Below, piece after piece: positions 52,747-61,907 of a DNA stretch of 64,000 nt. Below the pieces are notes generated by a model. It was not told where the DNA came from. It saw only the letters and a program-made list of their open reading frames with translations, and did not search any database. Origin of the DNA: Microvirga splendida (GTDB lineage: Bacteria > Pseudomonadota > Alphaproteobacteria > Rhizobiales > Beijerinckiaceae); assembly GCF_016427565.1 (NCBI RefSeq), contig NZ_JAELXT010000002.1:248001-312000 (forward strand), in the 5' to 3' direction. Both the position numbers and the translations under genes were made by a program. Every line of letters begins with the position of its first letter. The stretch's first letter is position 1.

Positions 52747-53655
52747 TCAGCGATCGGGAGCGGACCTCAAGGCGCTGCCGGTGTAGATCGCAAGGGCCGT
52801 CCAGATCAGCCCGAATGCAACGGCGTCGATCCATCCGAAAGGCTCTCCATAAGCCAGAACGCCAAGCGCGAGCTGACCTGAAGGCGCCAGATATTGCAGA
52901 AGACCGATGGTGGAGAGCTTCAGTCGCTGCGCCCCGGCGGCGAACCAGATGAGTGGCGCCGCCGTGCTGAAGCCTGTGAGCACAAGAAGCAGATCGAGTC
53001 CGACATTCCCTCGGAATGCCGCAGCGCTGCCATCGGCGAACGTCACTGCCAGGTAGGCGAGCGCCAAAGGTGTGAGCAGGAGGGATTCGACGCAGAAGCC
53101 CACGAGAGGCGCCACCGGCACGATCTTTCGAACCAAGCCGTAGAAGCCGAAGCTGCAGGCGAGCACCAGCGCGACCCAGGGCATCTCGCCAGAGGAGATC
53201 CCCAGAACAAGAACGCCCACTCCTGCGAGAAGGCAGGCTGCCACCTGGGCAGGACGAAGCCGCTCCCGGAGGAACAGCACACCCAGCACGACGTTCAGAA
53301 GCGGATTGATGAAGTAGCCGAGGCTCGTCTGCACGAGATGCCCGGAATTCACCGCCCAGATATAGACGAGCCAGTTGATTGCGATTAGTCCGGCCGAGAT
53401 GCCCAGCAGAAGGAGGCGCTTGCGGGACAGAACGGCCTCGATCAGCTTTCCCACCTGCCTGAAGGCGACGATCAGGCCGAGCGCAAAGAGACTGGCCCAG
53501 ACGATGCGGTGAGCCAGAATCTGAGGAGCCGGGATGGAGGCGAGGAGCTTGAAGTGCAGCGGCACCGCCAAGCCCCACATGAAGAACGCCGCGAGCGCAT
53601 AAAGAACGCCAACCCGCGTCCGGCGCGCCTCGGAGGTGTCCGGTCCTGATGCCAT
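52747..53655 (-). CDS. rarD: RarD-type EamA transporter
   Basis: 302 aa, about ten transmembrane helices. RarD family pattern: VLYALAAFFMWGLAVPLHFK, then ILAHRIVWASLFALGLIVAF, NWLVYIWAVNSGHLVQTSLG and YFINPLLNVVLGVLFLRERL. Members of this branch were named for chloramphenicol sensitivity; the physiological substrate is unknown. Start ATG 53655. Monocistronic as far as can be seen. Confidence 0.92.
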   Translation of the reverse strand: MASGPDTSEARRTRVGVLYALAAFFMWGLAVPLHFKLLASIPAPQILAHRIVWASLFALGLIVAFRQVGKLIEAVLSRKRLLLLGISAGLIAINWLVYIWAVNSGHLVQTSLGYFINPLLNVVLGVLFLRERLRPAQVAACLLAGVGVLVLGISSGEMPWVALVLACSFGFYGLVRKIVPVAPLVGFCVESLLLTPLALAYLAVTFADGSAAAFRGNVGLDLLLVLTGFSTAAPLIWFAAGAQRLKLSTIGLLQYLAPSGQLALGVLAYGEPFGWIDAVAFGLIWTALAIYTGSALRSAPDR

Positions 53656-53932
53656 TGATATCGACCTTATCCGCTGTCCCGCGTGCAGCGCCTCGCATGA
53701 AGGATCGCCGCCCGCATGCCTCCTAGTCCAAATCCAGGATGGGGTACAGGCACTCGCCGGCCGGACTTCCGTTTGTCAGAGATAAGGCCGCTCGGGCATC
53801 GCGCCGGCCGTTCCCAAGCTGGGCTGAAGGATAAGGATCGTTCTGCCTGGGTCAGCGGCAAATGGCAGGCAACGCTGGATGCGCCTGTTCAGCAGACCTC
53901 GAACCTGCGAGGCCCAATCGAGCTTTGAGAGG

Positions 53933-54009
53933 TGGTACAGCCGCCCCGGCTCGAACGGGGGACCCCCAGATCCACAATCTGGTGCTCTAACCAACTGAGC
54001 TACGGCTGC
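53933..54009 (-). tRNA. tRNA-His (anticodon GTG)
   Basis: 77-nt cloverleaf including encoded CCA. Acceptor GCAGCCG/CGGCTGT, D arm GCTC/GAGC, anticodon arm CCAGA-TTGTGGA-TCTGG, T arm CCCCG-TTCGAGC-CGGGG. The base before position 1 is T, so the G-1 typical of tRNA-His is not encoded; position 1:72 is G:U and the discriminator is A73. This matches what is known for alphaproteobacterial tRNA-His. Confidence 0.95.
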
Positions 54010-54131
54010 ACGTGAGGCAGGGTGTAATCGTCCGGACGAGCAATTTCAAGACCTGATTGAAGGCTGATGGCACGGAAATGATTGCGGCGGGCTTGGGGCC
54101 CGCCGCATTGGATGCTCAAGCTTTGAAAGGC

Positions 54132-55106
54132 TTATTCGGCCGTTGCGCCGGCTGCCTTGAGGACCGGGGTCCAGCGGGCGACCTCGCTCTCGACGAGCTT
54201 CTGCAGGGACTCGGGGGTCCGCTCGGCATTGGTCGGGATCACGCCGCCCAGATCCGCCAGGCGCTTCTTGGTGTTCTCGTCGTCAAGGGCCTTCACGAGG
54301 GCACCGTTGAGCTTCTTGACGATGTCGGCGGGCGTGCCCTTGGGGGCGAACACCGCGTTCCAGGCGCTGACCTGGTAGTCCGGCAGGCCGGCTTCCTTCG
54401 TGGTCGGCACATTCGGGAGCGCGGGCGAGCGCTCAGGGGTCGCGATGGCGAAGGCCTTGATGTTACCGCCCTGGATCTGCGGCGCCACGTTGACGATCTG
54501 GTCGGTCATGTAATCGACCGTGTTGGCCATCAGGTCGTTGAGGGCCGGACCCGTGCCCCGATAGGCCACCAGGGTCGGCTTCGCGTTGATGATGGAGTTG
54601 AACAGGATGCCGGTGGAGTGGGAGACCGAGCCCACGCCCGCATGAGCCATGTTCACCTTGCCGGCATTGGCCTTCATGTAGTCGAGGAAGCCCTTCAGGT
54701 CATTGGCCGGGAAGTCCTTCTTGGCCACGATCAGGATCGGGGTTCCGGCTGCCAGGCCGATGGGGGCGAAGTCCTTGGTCGGATCGTACTTCAGGTTCGG
54801 ATAGAGGGCCGGAGCGGCGCCATGGGTGCCCATGTGGCCCATCATGATGGTGTAGCCGTCGGGCTGGGACTGGGCCGCACGGGTGATGCCCGTGGTGCCG
54901 CCGGCGCCGGCCACGTTCTCGATCACGATCTGCTGGCCCAGGGTGCGGCTCATGTTGTCGGTCACGATGCGGGCGACCACGTCGGTCGGGCCGCCGGCCG
55001 CGAACGGGACGATCATGGTGATCGGGCGGGTGGGATAGTTCTGGGCCTGGGCGCCCGTTGCGGCCAGGCCGGCGACTGCGGTCAGAGCCAGTACAACCTT
55101 CTTCAT
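54132..55106 (-). CDS. tctC: Tripartite tricarboxylate transporter substrate-binding protein (TctC/Bug)
   Basis: 324 aa. Signal peptide ends at AQAQ (near 22). Family pattern: YPTRPITMIVPFAAGGPTDV, VENVAGAGGTTGITRAAQSQ, PDGYTIMMGHMGTHGAAPAL. ATG 55106 follows GGAGG. Last gene of tctB-tctA-tctC on the minus strand, 62 bp after tctA. Binds a carboxylate (citrate, tartrate, other dicarboxylates) in the periplasm; the specific ligand is not decidable. Confidence 0.94.
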   Translation of the reverse strand: MKKVVLALTAVAGLAATGAQAQNYPTRPITMIVPFAAGGPTDVVARIVTDNMSRTLGQQIVIENVAGAGGTTGITRAAQSQPDGYTIMMGHMGTHGAAPALYPNLKYDPTKDFAPIGLAAGTPILIVAKKDFPANDLKGFLDYMKANAGKVNMAHAGVGSVSHSTGILFNSIINAKPTLVAYRGTGPALNDLMANTVDYMTDQIVNVAPQIQGGNIKAFAIATPERSPALPNVPTTKEAGLPDYQVSAWNAVFAPKGTPADIVKKLNGALVKALDDENTKKRLADLGGVIPTNAERTPESLQKLVESEVARWTPVLKAAGATAE

Positions 55107-55168
55107 CAATTTTCCTCCCTTGGAAAAGTTATCGCCTACCATGTGGGCAAGATGGACTTGAAGGCAAG

Positions 55169-56671
55169 CTACTCGGTGAAGACCTCGTCCCTTCCCTTGC
55201 GGATGGAAGGCAGGAGGGCGATCACAAGCAGGATAGCGGCCACGGCGAGCAGGCCCGCGCTCACCGGGCGCTCGATGAAGGTCTCCAGCGAGCCGCGCGA
55301 GATGATGAGCGCCCGCCTGAGGTTTTCCTCCATCAGCCTGCCGAGCACGAAGCCGAGCAGCATCGGTGCCGGCTCGAAGCCGAGCTTGATCAGCATGTAG
55401 CCGACGAGGCCGAAGAAGGCGATGAACATCACGTCTGTCGGCAGCGAGTTGATCGAGTAGATGCCGATGCAGCAGAACATCAGGATCGCCGGGAACAGCA
55501 GGCGGTACGGCACCTTGAGCAGCCGCACCCACATGCCGATCATCGGCAGGTTGATGACGAGCAGCATCAGGTTGCCCACCCACATGGAGGCGATCATGCC
55601 CCAGAACAGGGTCGGGTTCTTGGTCATCACCTGCGGGCCGGGAATGATGCCGTGGATGGTCATGGCGCCGACCATCAGGGCCATGACGGCATTCGGCGGG
55701 ATGCCGAGCGTCAGCAGCGGAATGAACGAGGTCTGAGCACCGGCATTGTTGGCGGATTCCGGACCCGCCACGCCCTCGATGGCGCCCCGGCCGAAGCGGC
55801 GGGAATCCTTGGCGAGCTTCTTCTCGAGCGTATAGGAGGCGAACGGCCCCAGCACCGCGCCGTTGCCCGGCAGGATGCCGAGCGCCGCCCCGATGAAGGT
55901 GCCGCGCAGGACAGGCTTGTAGGATTGCCTGAAATCGTCCCGGTTCGGCAGCAAGCGGCCGATGGCCTGGCGCACCACGTCGCGCGTCTCTGTGTGGTCG
56001 AGATTGCGCATGATCTCGGCGATGCCGAAGATGCCCATGGCCAGCACCGCGAAGTCGATGCCGTCGGACAGGAACGGCAGCCCGAAGGTCATGCGCTCCT
56101 CGCCCGTCTCCAGGTCGGTGCCGACGGTGGAGAGCAGCACGCCCACCAGGATCATGGCCACGGCCTTGAGGATCGATCCGCGCGCCAGCACGACCGCGAA
56201 CACGAGGCCCATGACCATGAGGGAGAAGTACTCGGTCGGCCCGAAGATCAGCGCCAGGCTGGTGAGCGGGGCTCCCAGGGCCGCGATGACGAGGGTGGCC
56301 ACCGTGCCGGCGAAGAACGACCCGATGGCCGCGATGCCGAGCGCCACGCCGGCGCGGCCTTGCTTGGCCATCTCGTGGCCGTCGAGCGCGGTCACCACGG
56401 AGGTCGCCTCGCCCGGGATGTTGACCAGGATTGCGGTGGTCGAGCCGCCGTACTGGGCGCCGTAATAGATGCCGGCCAGCATGATGAGCGCGCCGGTGGG
56501 ATCGAGCCCGAAGGTGATCGGCAGCAGCATGGCAATGGTGGCGATGGGGCCGACGCCCGGCAGTACGCCGATGAGCGTGCCGACGAGGCAGCCCAGGAAG
56601 GCTAGGCCCAGGTTCTGCAGGGTCAGGGCGACCCCGAATCCGAGGCTCAGGTTGGAGACGAGATCACCCAT
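55169..56671 (-). CDS. tctA: Tripartite tricarboxylate transporter large permease TctA
   Basis: 500 aa, about 11-12 transmembrane helices. TctA signatures: GTLIGVLPGVGPIATIAMLL, GIYYGAQYGGSTTAILVNIP, GEATSVVTALDGHEMAKQGR, and GVAGPESANNAGAQTSFIPL. The ATG at 56671 overlaps the tctB stop (ATGA), so the two are coupled. Sodium- or proton-coupled import of carboxylates. Confidence 0.96.
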   Translation of the reverse strand: MGDLVSNLSLGFGVALTLQNLGLAFLGCLVGTLIGVLPGVGPIATIAMLLPITFGLDPTGALIMLAGIYYGAQYGGSTTAILVNIPGEATSVVTALDGHEMAKQGRAGVALGIAAIGSFFAGTVATLVIAALGAPLTSLALIFGPTEYFSLMVMGLVFAVVLARGSILKAVAMILVGVLLSTVGTDLETGEERMTFGLPFLSDGIDFAVLAMGIFGIAEIMRNLDHTETRDVVRQAIGRLLPNRDDFRQSYKPVLRGTFIGAALGILPGNGAVLGPFASYTLEKKLAKDSRRFGRGAIEGVAGPESANNAGAQTSFIPLLTLGIPPNAVMALMVGAMTIHGIIPGPQVMTKNPTLFWGMIASMWVGNLMLLVINLPMIGMWVRLLKVPYRLLFPAILMFCCIGIYSINSLPTDVMFIAFFGLVGYMLIKLGFEPAPMLLGFVLGRLMEENLRRALIISRGSLETFIERPVSAGLLAVAAILLVIALLPSIRKGRDEVFTE

Positions 56672-57339
56672 CAGATCCTCCCGCTGTGGTCGGCGACATC
56701 GATCGGCCCCCGACGCCGGCCGCGGGTTGCGAGAAACACCAGGACGGCCGCGGCAGTCATGATGGCGGCCGTCGCCCGCAGCACGGCCTTCTGGGACCAG
56801 TCTGCGGGAAAGAGGCCCGTGAGGGCCTGTGGAAAGACCGGGATCGGCAGGTTCAGGAGATCGCCGAACAGGATCATGCAGAACGGGGTCAGGCTGAGCG
56901 CCAGGATCACGAGATCGCGCAGGCGCACCTCCGGGGTGGCATAGCCGCCGATGAGGATGGCGAGCGGGCCGGCGAACAGCAGGCCCAGACCCGGGGTCGA
57001 GAGAGTTCCGAACGAGAAGGGCCGGATGGTGACGGCAAAGGCCAGGATGCCGGCAATCACGAACACGGGGCCGCGCAGGTTCCAGCGCTCCAGGGTCTCG
57101 CCGTCCTTGGTGAAGGCGAAGACCAGAAGGGCCAGGCCCGTCAGGCCGACTGCGACGGCCAGCCACCGGGGCAGCATGGCCGGTCCCATGGAACTGAGAC
57201 TGCCCTGGTCGAGGTCCCGGGTGAGCCACAGCGCCAGGGCGCCGAGGGCCAGCAGGACCACCCCGCCCGCCAAGCTCTGCGGCGCACGCACCGGTCCGCT
57301 CCGCTGTGGCGGCCCCGAGCCTTCGTGAAGACTGGACAT
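56671..57339 (-). CDS. tctB: Tripartite tricarboxylate transporter small permease TctB
   Basis: 222 aa from ATG 57339 (GGGAGGT upstream; an earlier frame start lacks SD). Four hydrophobic helices, starting with GGVVLLALGALALWLTRDLD, then GSLSSMGPAMLPRWLAVAVG, the typical TctB opening, and PEVRLRDLVILALSLTPFCM. First gene of the tct operon. The gap upstream (57340-57771) contains no regulator. Confidence 0.9.
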   Translation of the reverse strand: MSSLHEGSGPPQRSGPVRAPQSLAGGVVLLALGALALWLTRDLDQGSLSSMGPAMLPRWLAVAVGLTGLALLVFAFTKDGETLERWNLRGPVFVIAGILAFAVTIRPFSFGTLSTPGLGLLFAGPLAILIGGYATPEVRLRDLVILALSLTPFCMILFGDLLNLPIPVFPQALTGLFPADWSQKAVLRATAAIMTAAAVLVFLATRGRRRGPIDVADHSGRI

Positions 57340-57771
57340 GAACGACCTCCCTGCAGACGCCTTCAGCGCCAAGGTTCTCTGAAACCGATATGGCCCGAGG
57401 CTGCAGCCCGGATCAAGCTTCTGTTCTCTCGGGGAGAGCCCTTCTCAACAAAACGTCTTGGAATCAAGGGCAGGACAGGAAAAGCCGGCGGCAAATCATG
57501 GATTGATCACCATCTGATAGTCGTGATGACTTGATCCCTCGGCTGGGGTTGTCTAGATGGACTTCCTAGCCAGGCCGGGCCCCTCTGGTCGCTCCCCACG
57601 AGCGGCGATGTCGGACTGGATGAAAGCCAGGGCGGCCTGGGTTCGTTCAAAAAGACGGTTTTGCCAGCATCTCAGCACGTGCCTCGAAAGATTTCGGGTC
57701 AGGACGATGGCAGATGCGTCTCTTTGAGCGTTTCGCATGCGCTGCCCGCAACCCGACATATGAGGCACTGC
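57340..57771. other. Intergenic control region between the tct operon and the TerC gene
   Basis: 432 bp between divergent genes. I see no repeat of the known families, no tRNA and no strong terminator. I looked for a yybP-ykoY manganese riboswitch before the TerC gene and found none on the correct strand. Presumably holds both promoters. Confidence 0.5.
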
Positions 57772-58437
57772 ATGTTTGATCTCTCGCAGTATTTTGGACC
57801 AGAGATGATCGCCTTCCTGAAGGTGGTCGGCATCGATCTGGCGCTGGCCGGCGACAACGCCATCGTCATCGGCCTGGCCGCTGCCGGCCTTCCCAAGGAG
57901 CAGCGCAACAAGGCCATCCTGCTCGGCATTATCGCCGCCACGGTGATGCGCATCGGGTTCGCCTTGGTCACGACCCAGCTTCTCCAGATCGTAGGCCTCC
58001 TGCTCGCCGGCGGCATCCTCCTCCTGTGGGTGTGCTGGAAGATGTGGCGCGAGCTGCGCTCGGGCCATGAGGAAGAGCAGCATGCGGCAGAAGAGGCACT
58101 GGCGGGCGAAGACCTCGACAGCGACGGCACCATCGCCAGCGGCGTCCCGCGCAAGACCTTCGCCCAGGCAGCCTGGCAGATCATCATCGCCGACGTCTCG
58201 ATGTCCCTCGACAATGTGCTCGCCGTGGCAGGCGCGGCGCGCGAGCATCCCTACATCCTCGCTTTTGGCCTTCTCCTGTCCATCGCCCTTATGGGCCTCG
58301 CCGCCTCGTACATCGCCCGCCTCCTTCAGCGCTACCGCTGGATCGCCTATGTCGGATTGGCGATCATCCTCTACGTGGCTCTCGAGATGATTTATCATGG
58401 CGCTTCCGAAATCTATCCCCTGGTGAACGGCGCCTGA
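57772..58437 (+). CDS. TerC-family integral membrane protein (YjbE-type)
   Basis: 221 aa, seven or so helices. TerC core: VVGIDLALAGDNAIVIGLAA, with the acidic membrane residues, and the mirrored IIIADVSMSLDNVLAVAGAA in the second half; a charged loop (EEEQHAAEEALAGED) separates the two. TerC proteins are linked to manganese export and to tellurite resistance. Size fits the short YjbE/YkoY branch, where Mn2+ efflux helps metallate exported enzymes. Start ATG 57772. Confidence 0.9.
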   Translation: MFDLSQYFGPEMIAFLKVVGIDLALAGDNAIVIGLAAAGLPKEQRNKAILLGIIAATVMRIGFALVTTQLLQIVGLLLAGGILLLWVCWKMWRELRSGHEEEQHAAEEALAGEDLDSDGTIASGVPRKTFAQAAWQIIIADVSMSLDNVLAVAGAAREHPYILAFGLLLSIALMGLAASYIARLLQRYRWIAYVGLAIILYVALEMIYHGASEIYPLVNGA

Positions 58438-58502
58438 CAAAGCTCGGACAGCCAATCTCCAATTGACGGCGGGGATGCGGGAAGGCACAGAGCGTAACGC
58501 TC

Positions 58503-59204
58503 ATGCCCCCCGCTCTCCGCCCTCATTTTTCCTATGCAGGCCTGCGCCACGGCGCCCGCGCCGCCCTCCCGGCTTTCCCGGGCTTCATCATGTTCGCCCT
58601 GGCCTTCGGCACGGCAGCGGCCCAGAAAGGTTTGTCGCTGGGCGAGACCCTGGGCCTCTCAGCCTTCGTCTACGCCGGCGCCTCGCAGATGGTGGGGCTC
58701 GAGATCTGGCAGCAGGTCTGGACGCCTACGACGATCCTTACGATCGTAACCGTCACGGCCGTCGTGAACGCGCGCATGATCCTCCTGAGCGCAACCCTCC
58801 AGCCATGGCTCAAGCACGAGCCTCTCCCACGCACGGCACTCAACCTCTTCCTCCTCACGGAGGCTGGCTGGCTCATCGGCACCCGGTATCACAATGAGGG
58901 CGGTCGTGACGTGGGCGTGCTCTTAGGCTGCGCGCTCATCCTCTGGCTGGTCTGGCTGGTGGCGACGTTCGCTGGTTTCTTCGCGGGCGCCCTCGTGCCG
59001 GAGCCGCGGCGGTTCGGCCTCGATCTCGTGATGCCGGTCTTCTTTGGCGTCATGCTCGTGCCCCTGTGGAAAGGCCTGAAGCCCGCCCTGCCCTGGCTCG
59101 CGGCGGGCCTCGTCTCGCTCGCCGTCCATGCCCTGCTGCCGGGCTATCTCTTCATCATCGCCGGGGCTCTCGCAGGCGTCATCGTCGGGATGCTGATCGA
59201 ATGA
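58503..59204 (+). CDS. azlC: AzlC-family branched-chain amino acid exporter, large subunit
   Basis: 233 aa with about seven helices. AzlC pattern: LPAFPGFIMFALAFGTAAAQ, SAFVYAGASQMVGLEIWQQ and TVTAVVNARMILLSATLQPW. Forms a two-component exporter with the small AzlD subunit (as BrnF/YgaZ with BrnE/YgaH). The stop overlaps the azlD start (ATGA). Follows the TerC gene by 65 bp. Confidence 0.93.
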   Translation: MPPALRPHFSYAGLRHGARAALPAFPGFIMFALAFGTAAAQKGLSLGETLGLSAFVYAGASQMVGLEIWQQVWTPTTILTIVTVTAVVNARMILLSATLQPWLKHEPLPRTALNLFLLTEAGWLIGTRYHNEGGRDVGVLLGCALILWLVWLVATFAGFFAGALVPEPRRFGLDLVMPVFFGVMLVPLWKGLKPALPWLAAGLVSLAVHALLPGYLFIIAGALAGVIVGMLIE

Positions 59205-59524
59205 ACGCGCTCGGCAGCTTCATCGCAACTCCCTGGGGATCGGTCCTGGCCATCGCCGGCATGACGCTGGTGACGTTCCTGTGCCGCATCGCGGGCGTTG
59301 CGGTCATGAGCCGCGTGCGCATCACGCCGCGCATCGAGCGCGGCCTGCGCGCCCTTCCCGGCTCGATCATCCTGGCGACAATCCTGCCCACGGTCATCGA
59401 CAATGGCTGGCCTGCCATGGTCGCGCTCGCAGCCGCCGTCACGGCCATGGTGGTCACGCGGATCGACGTGATCGGCCTCGCGGCGGGGCTAGGCACCCTC
59501 GCCGTCATTCGGGCTTTTGGGTGA
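59201..59524 (+). CDS. azlD: AzlD-family small subunit
   Basis: 107 aa, four helices. AzlD pattern: VTFLCRIAGVAVMSRVRITP, RIERGLRALPGSIILATILP. Start ATG 59201 overlaps the azlC stop. Its 3' end overlaps the convergent phosphatase gene by 36 bp, so the two messages are complementary there. Confidence 0.92.
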   Translation: MNALGSFIATPWGSVLAIAGMTLVTFLCRIAGVAVMSRVRITPRIERGLRALPGSIILATILPTVIDNGWPAMVALAAAVTAMVVTRIDVIGLAAGLGTLAVIRAFG

Positions 59525-59995
59525 GGTCTGCCTGAGCCGCAGGCGGATGCGGTACATCAGCCCGTCGCGGATGTTGCGGTAGGCATCGAGCACCTGCTCG
59601 CGGGAGCCCTGCGTGATCGTCGGATCGGGCGTGGGCCAGTACTCCACCTCCGCCGCGATGGTGCGCGTGAGTTCGAGAGCCGCATGGTGGGCCTCCGGCG
59701 AGAGGGTGATGATGAGGTCGAAGTTCAGCCCCTCCCACTCCTCCAACTCGTCCAGCGTGCGCGGCTTGTGCTTGGAAGCGTCGATGCCGATCTCGGACAG
59801 GATCGAGGACACGAAGCCATCGGTCTCCCCTTTGCGCACGCCGGCGGACTGGACGTAGACCGACTTGCCGAAATAATGGCGCGCAACGGCTTCGGCCATG
59901 GGCGAGCGCACCGCATTCATCGCGCAGACGAACAGAACCGAATGGATCCGTTTGGCGCGGGGCTCGTCCAGAGGCTCGTCTCGGCGCTCCTCCAA
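59489..59995 (-). CDS. Low-molecular-weight protein tyrosine phosphatase / ArsC-like
   Basis: 168 aa. The P-loop CAMNAVRS (C-x5-R-S) and preceding IHSVLFVCAMN are the LMW-PTP signature; the general acid Asp lies in PTPDPT. The only in-frame start before the P-loop is TTG 59995, three bases after the UPF0262 stop. In Rhizobiales this phosphatase follows UPF0262, as here. Tyrosine phosphatase or arsenate reductase activity cannot be told apart from sequence alone. Confidence 0.88.
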   Translation of the reverse strand: MEERRDEPLDEPRAKRIHSVLFVCAMNAVRSPMAEAVARHYFGKSVYVQSAGVRKGETDGFVSSILSEIGIDASKHKPRTLDELEEWEGLNFDLIITLSPEAHHAALELTRTIAAEVEYWPTPDPTITQGSREQVLDAYRNIRDGLMYRIRLRLRQTSPKSPNDGEGA

Positions 59996-59998
59996 GCG

Positions 59999-60484
59999 TC
60001 AGCCTTTCCAGTGAAGCGCGAAGATGAGCGTGAAGATGCGCCGCGCCGTGCCGAAATCGAGGATGAGCTTGCCCTCGAGGCGCTTCATCAGCAGTTCGGC
60101 GGCCTCGTTGTGCAGCCCGCGACGGCCCATGTCGATGGCCTCGATCTGCGCGGGCGAGGCGGAACGGATCGCCTGGTAATAGCTATCGCAGATCATCTCG
60201 TAGTCGCGGATGGCCTTGCGGAACGGCGTCAATGACAGATGGTGCGAGATGAGGTGCGCGCCGTCCTGCGCGGTCACCTCGAAGCAGAGCTTTTTGTCGA
60301 TGAGCGAGATACGCAGGGCATAGGGACCCCCGTCGTAGTTGGGCAGCGCGAAAGTGTTCTCTTCGAGGATGTCGTAGATGGCGATGGCCCGCTCATGTTC
60401 CTGATCGGGGTTGCCACGGCCGATGGAGGCCTCGTCGAGGGTGACGGCGACCAGCCGGGCCCGCTCCTTCGCTTCGCTCGCCAT
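59999..60484 (-). CDS. UPF0262 family protein
   Basis: 161 aa. Conserved text: [40 protein letters not shown] and [20 protein letters not shown] with [16 protein letters not shown] at the end. Strong AGGAGG upstream of ATG 60484. Function unknown but the gene sits in a conserved block with hisD and a phosphatase. Confidence 0.92.
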   Translation of the reverse strand: MASEAKERARLVAVTLDEASIGRGNPDQEHERAIAIYDILEENTFALPNYDGGPYALRISLIDKKLCFEVTAQDGAHLISHHLSLTPFRKAIRDYEMICDSYYQAIRSASPAQIEAIDMGRRGLHNEAAELLMKRLEGKLILDFGTARRIFTLIFALHWKG

Positions 60485-60504
60485 CCCGCCTCCTCTGCCT
60501 CAGA

Positions 60505-60617
60505 GCATCGGACCCAAAAGTGGATTTGCACTTTTGGGGCTGATCCGATGCTCCACTTTATAAAGAGCGCATCGTTGAGCGCGAAAAACCGAAAACACTT
60601 TTTCGCACGATGCGCTA
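60505..60617. repeat. RIME/Bru-RS-like palindromic repeat at the 3' end of hisD
   Basis: Two palindromes: GCATCGGACCCAAAAGTGGA with GCTGATCCGATGC, and GCGCATCGTTGAGCGCG with TTTTTCGCACGATGCGC. Matches the copy at 37777-37885. The repeat edge CTA (60615-60617) is the hisD stop codon read on the minus strand. It separates hisD from the UPF0262 gene. Confidence 0.88.
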
Positions 60618-61907
60618 GAGGTTCAGGCGGATCGCGACCGACCGCGCATGCCCCTCCAGCCCCTCCGACCGCCCGAGCGCGATTGCGGCCGGGCCGAGCG
60701 CCCGCAGAGCGTTCGCATCGCATTTCAGGATCGAGGTTCGCTTCATGAAGTCAAGCACGCCGAGTCCCGACGAGAAACGGGCCGAGCGGGCCGTGGGCAG
60801 AACATGGTTGGGGCCGCCCACGTAATCGCCGATAGCCTCCGGCGTATGGCTGCCCAGGAAGATCGAGCCCGCATTGCGGACCTTGGCCGCGAGTTCTTCG
60901 GCGTTCTCCGTCTCGATTTCGAGATGCTCGGGGGCGAGCCGGTCCACCAACGGGATCGCGTTGTCCAGGCTGTCGATCAGGATGATCGCCCCGTAATCGC
61001 GCCAGCTCGCGCCGGCAATCTCCGCCTTCGGCAAGGTCTTGAGCTGCCTTTCGACAGCCTTCTCCACCGCATCGGCCAGCGCCGGGCTGTCGGTGATGAG
61101 GATCGACTGCGCAGCGGTGTCGTGCTCGGCCTGAGCCAGAAGATCGGCGGCGATCCAGTCCGGATTGCCATGGGCGTCGGCCAGGACGAGCACCTCGGAG
61201 GGACCCGCGATCATGTCGATGCCGACCTGTCCGAAGACCCGGCGCTTGGCGGCCGCCACATAGGCATTGCCGGGACCGACGATCTTGGCGACGGGTTTCA
61301 CGCTCTGGGTGCCGTAGGCCAGTGCCGCCACGGCCTGGGCGCCGCCGATGCGGAAGACCTCGTCGACGCCGGCAAGGCGCGCCGCCGCGAGCACGAGCGG
61401 GTTCGTCTCGCCGCGCGGGGTCGGCACCACCATGGCGATGCGCGGAACCCCCGCCACCTTCGCCGGTACCGCGTTCATCAACACGGAGGACGGATAGCTC
61501 GCAAGGCCGCCGGGAACGTAGAGGCCGACGGATTCGATCGCCGTCCAGCGCCAGCCCAGGGTGACCCCGACGGGATCGGTGGTCCTGAAGTCCTTCGGGC
61601 GCTGCTCCCGGTGATAGGTCTCGATGCGCTCCTTGGCGAGCGCCAGGGCGTCCAGCGCCTCTTTGGAGCACTGGGCCTCGGCCGCGTCGATCTCCGCATC
61701 GGACACCCGCAGGGTCTCGGGCTGGAGCGCCAGACCGTCGAACCGGTAGGTGAAGTCGATCAGCGCCTCGTCGCCGCGCACCACCACATCCTCGATGATG
61801 GCGCGCACCGCCTGGTCCACATCCTCCGAGACCTCGCGCTTGGCGGCGAGCAGGGTGGCGAAGGCTTGCGGGAAAGAGGGGTCCCGCGCATCGAGCCTCT
61901 GCGCCAT
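60615..61907 (-). CDS. hisD: Histidinol dehydrogenase
   Basis: 430 aa Zn/NAD enzyme that makes histidine from histidinol, the last two steps of the pathway. Hallmarks: GGLASYPSSVLMNAVPAKVA, GPSEVLVLADAHGNPDWIAA, DLLAQAEHDTAAQ (zinc ligands Gln, His) and LAPEHLEIETENAEELAAKV (catalytic His). ATG 61907 follows the DUF2948 stop directly (TAA-ATG). The TAG stop lies in the edge of a palindromic repeat. Confidence 0.97.
   Translation of the reverse strand: MAQRLDARDPSFPQAFATLLAAKREVSEDVDQAVRAIIEDVVVRGDEALIDFTYRFDGLALQPETLRVSDAEIDAAEAQCSKEALDALALAKERIETYHREQRPKDFRTTDPVGVTLGWRWTAIESVGLYVPGGLASYPSSVLMNAVPAKVAGVPRIAMVVPTPRGETNPLVLAAARLAGVDEVFRIGGAQAVAALAYGTQSVKPVAKIVGPGNAYVAAAKRRVFGQVGIDMIAGPSEVLVLADAHGNPDWIAADLLAQAEHDTAAQSILITDSPALADAVEKAVERQLKTLPKAEIAGASWRDYGAIILIDSLDNAIPLVDRLAPEHLEIETENAEELAAKVRNAGSIFLGSHTPEAIGDYVGGPNHVLPTARSARFSSGLGVLDFMKRTSILKCDANALRALGPAAIALGRSEGLEGHARSVAIRLNL

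Noticed and set aside
53776..53994. 72-aa open frame on the minus strand
   Set aside because: It runs through the tRNA-His gene; not coding.
57540..57771. yybP-ykoY manganese riboswitch before the TerC gene
   Set aside because: The GGGGAG-like core is found only on the wrong strand and the paired elements are missing.
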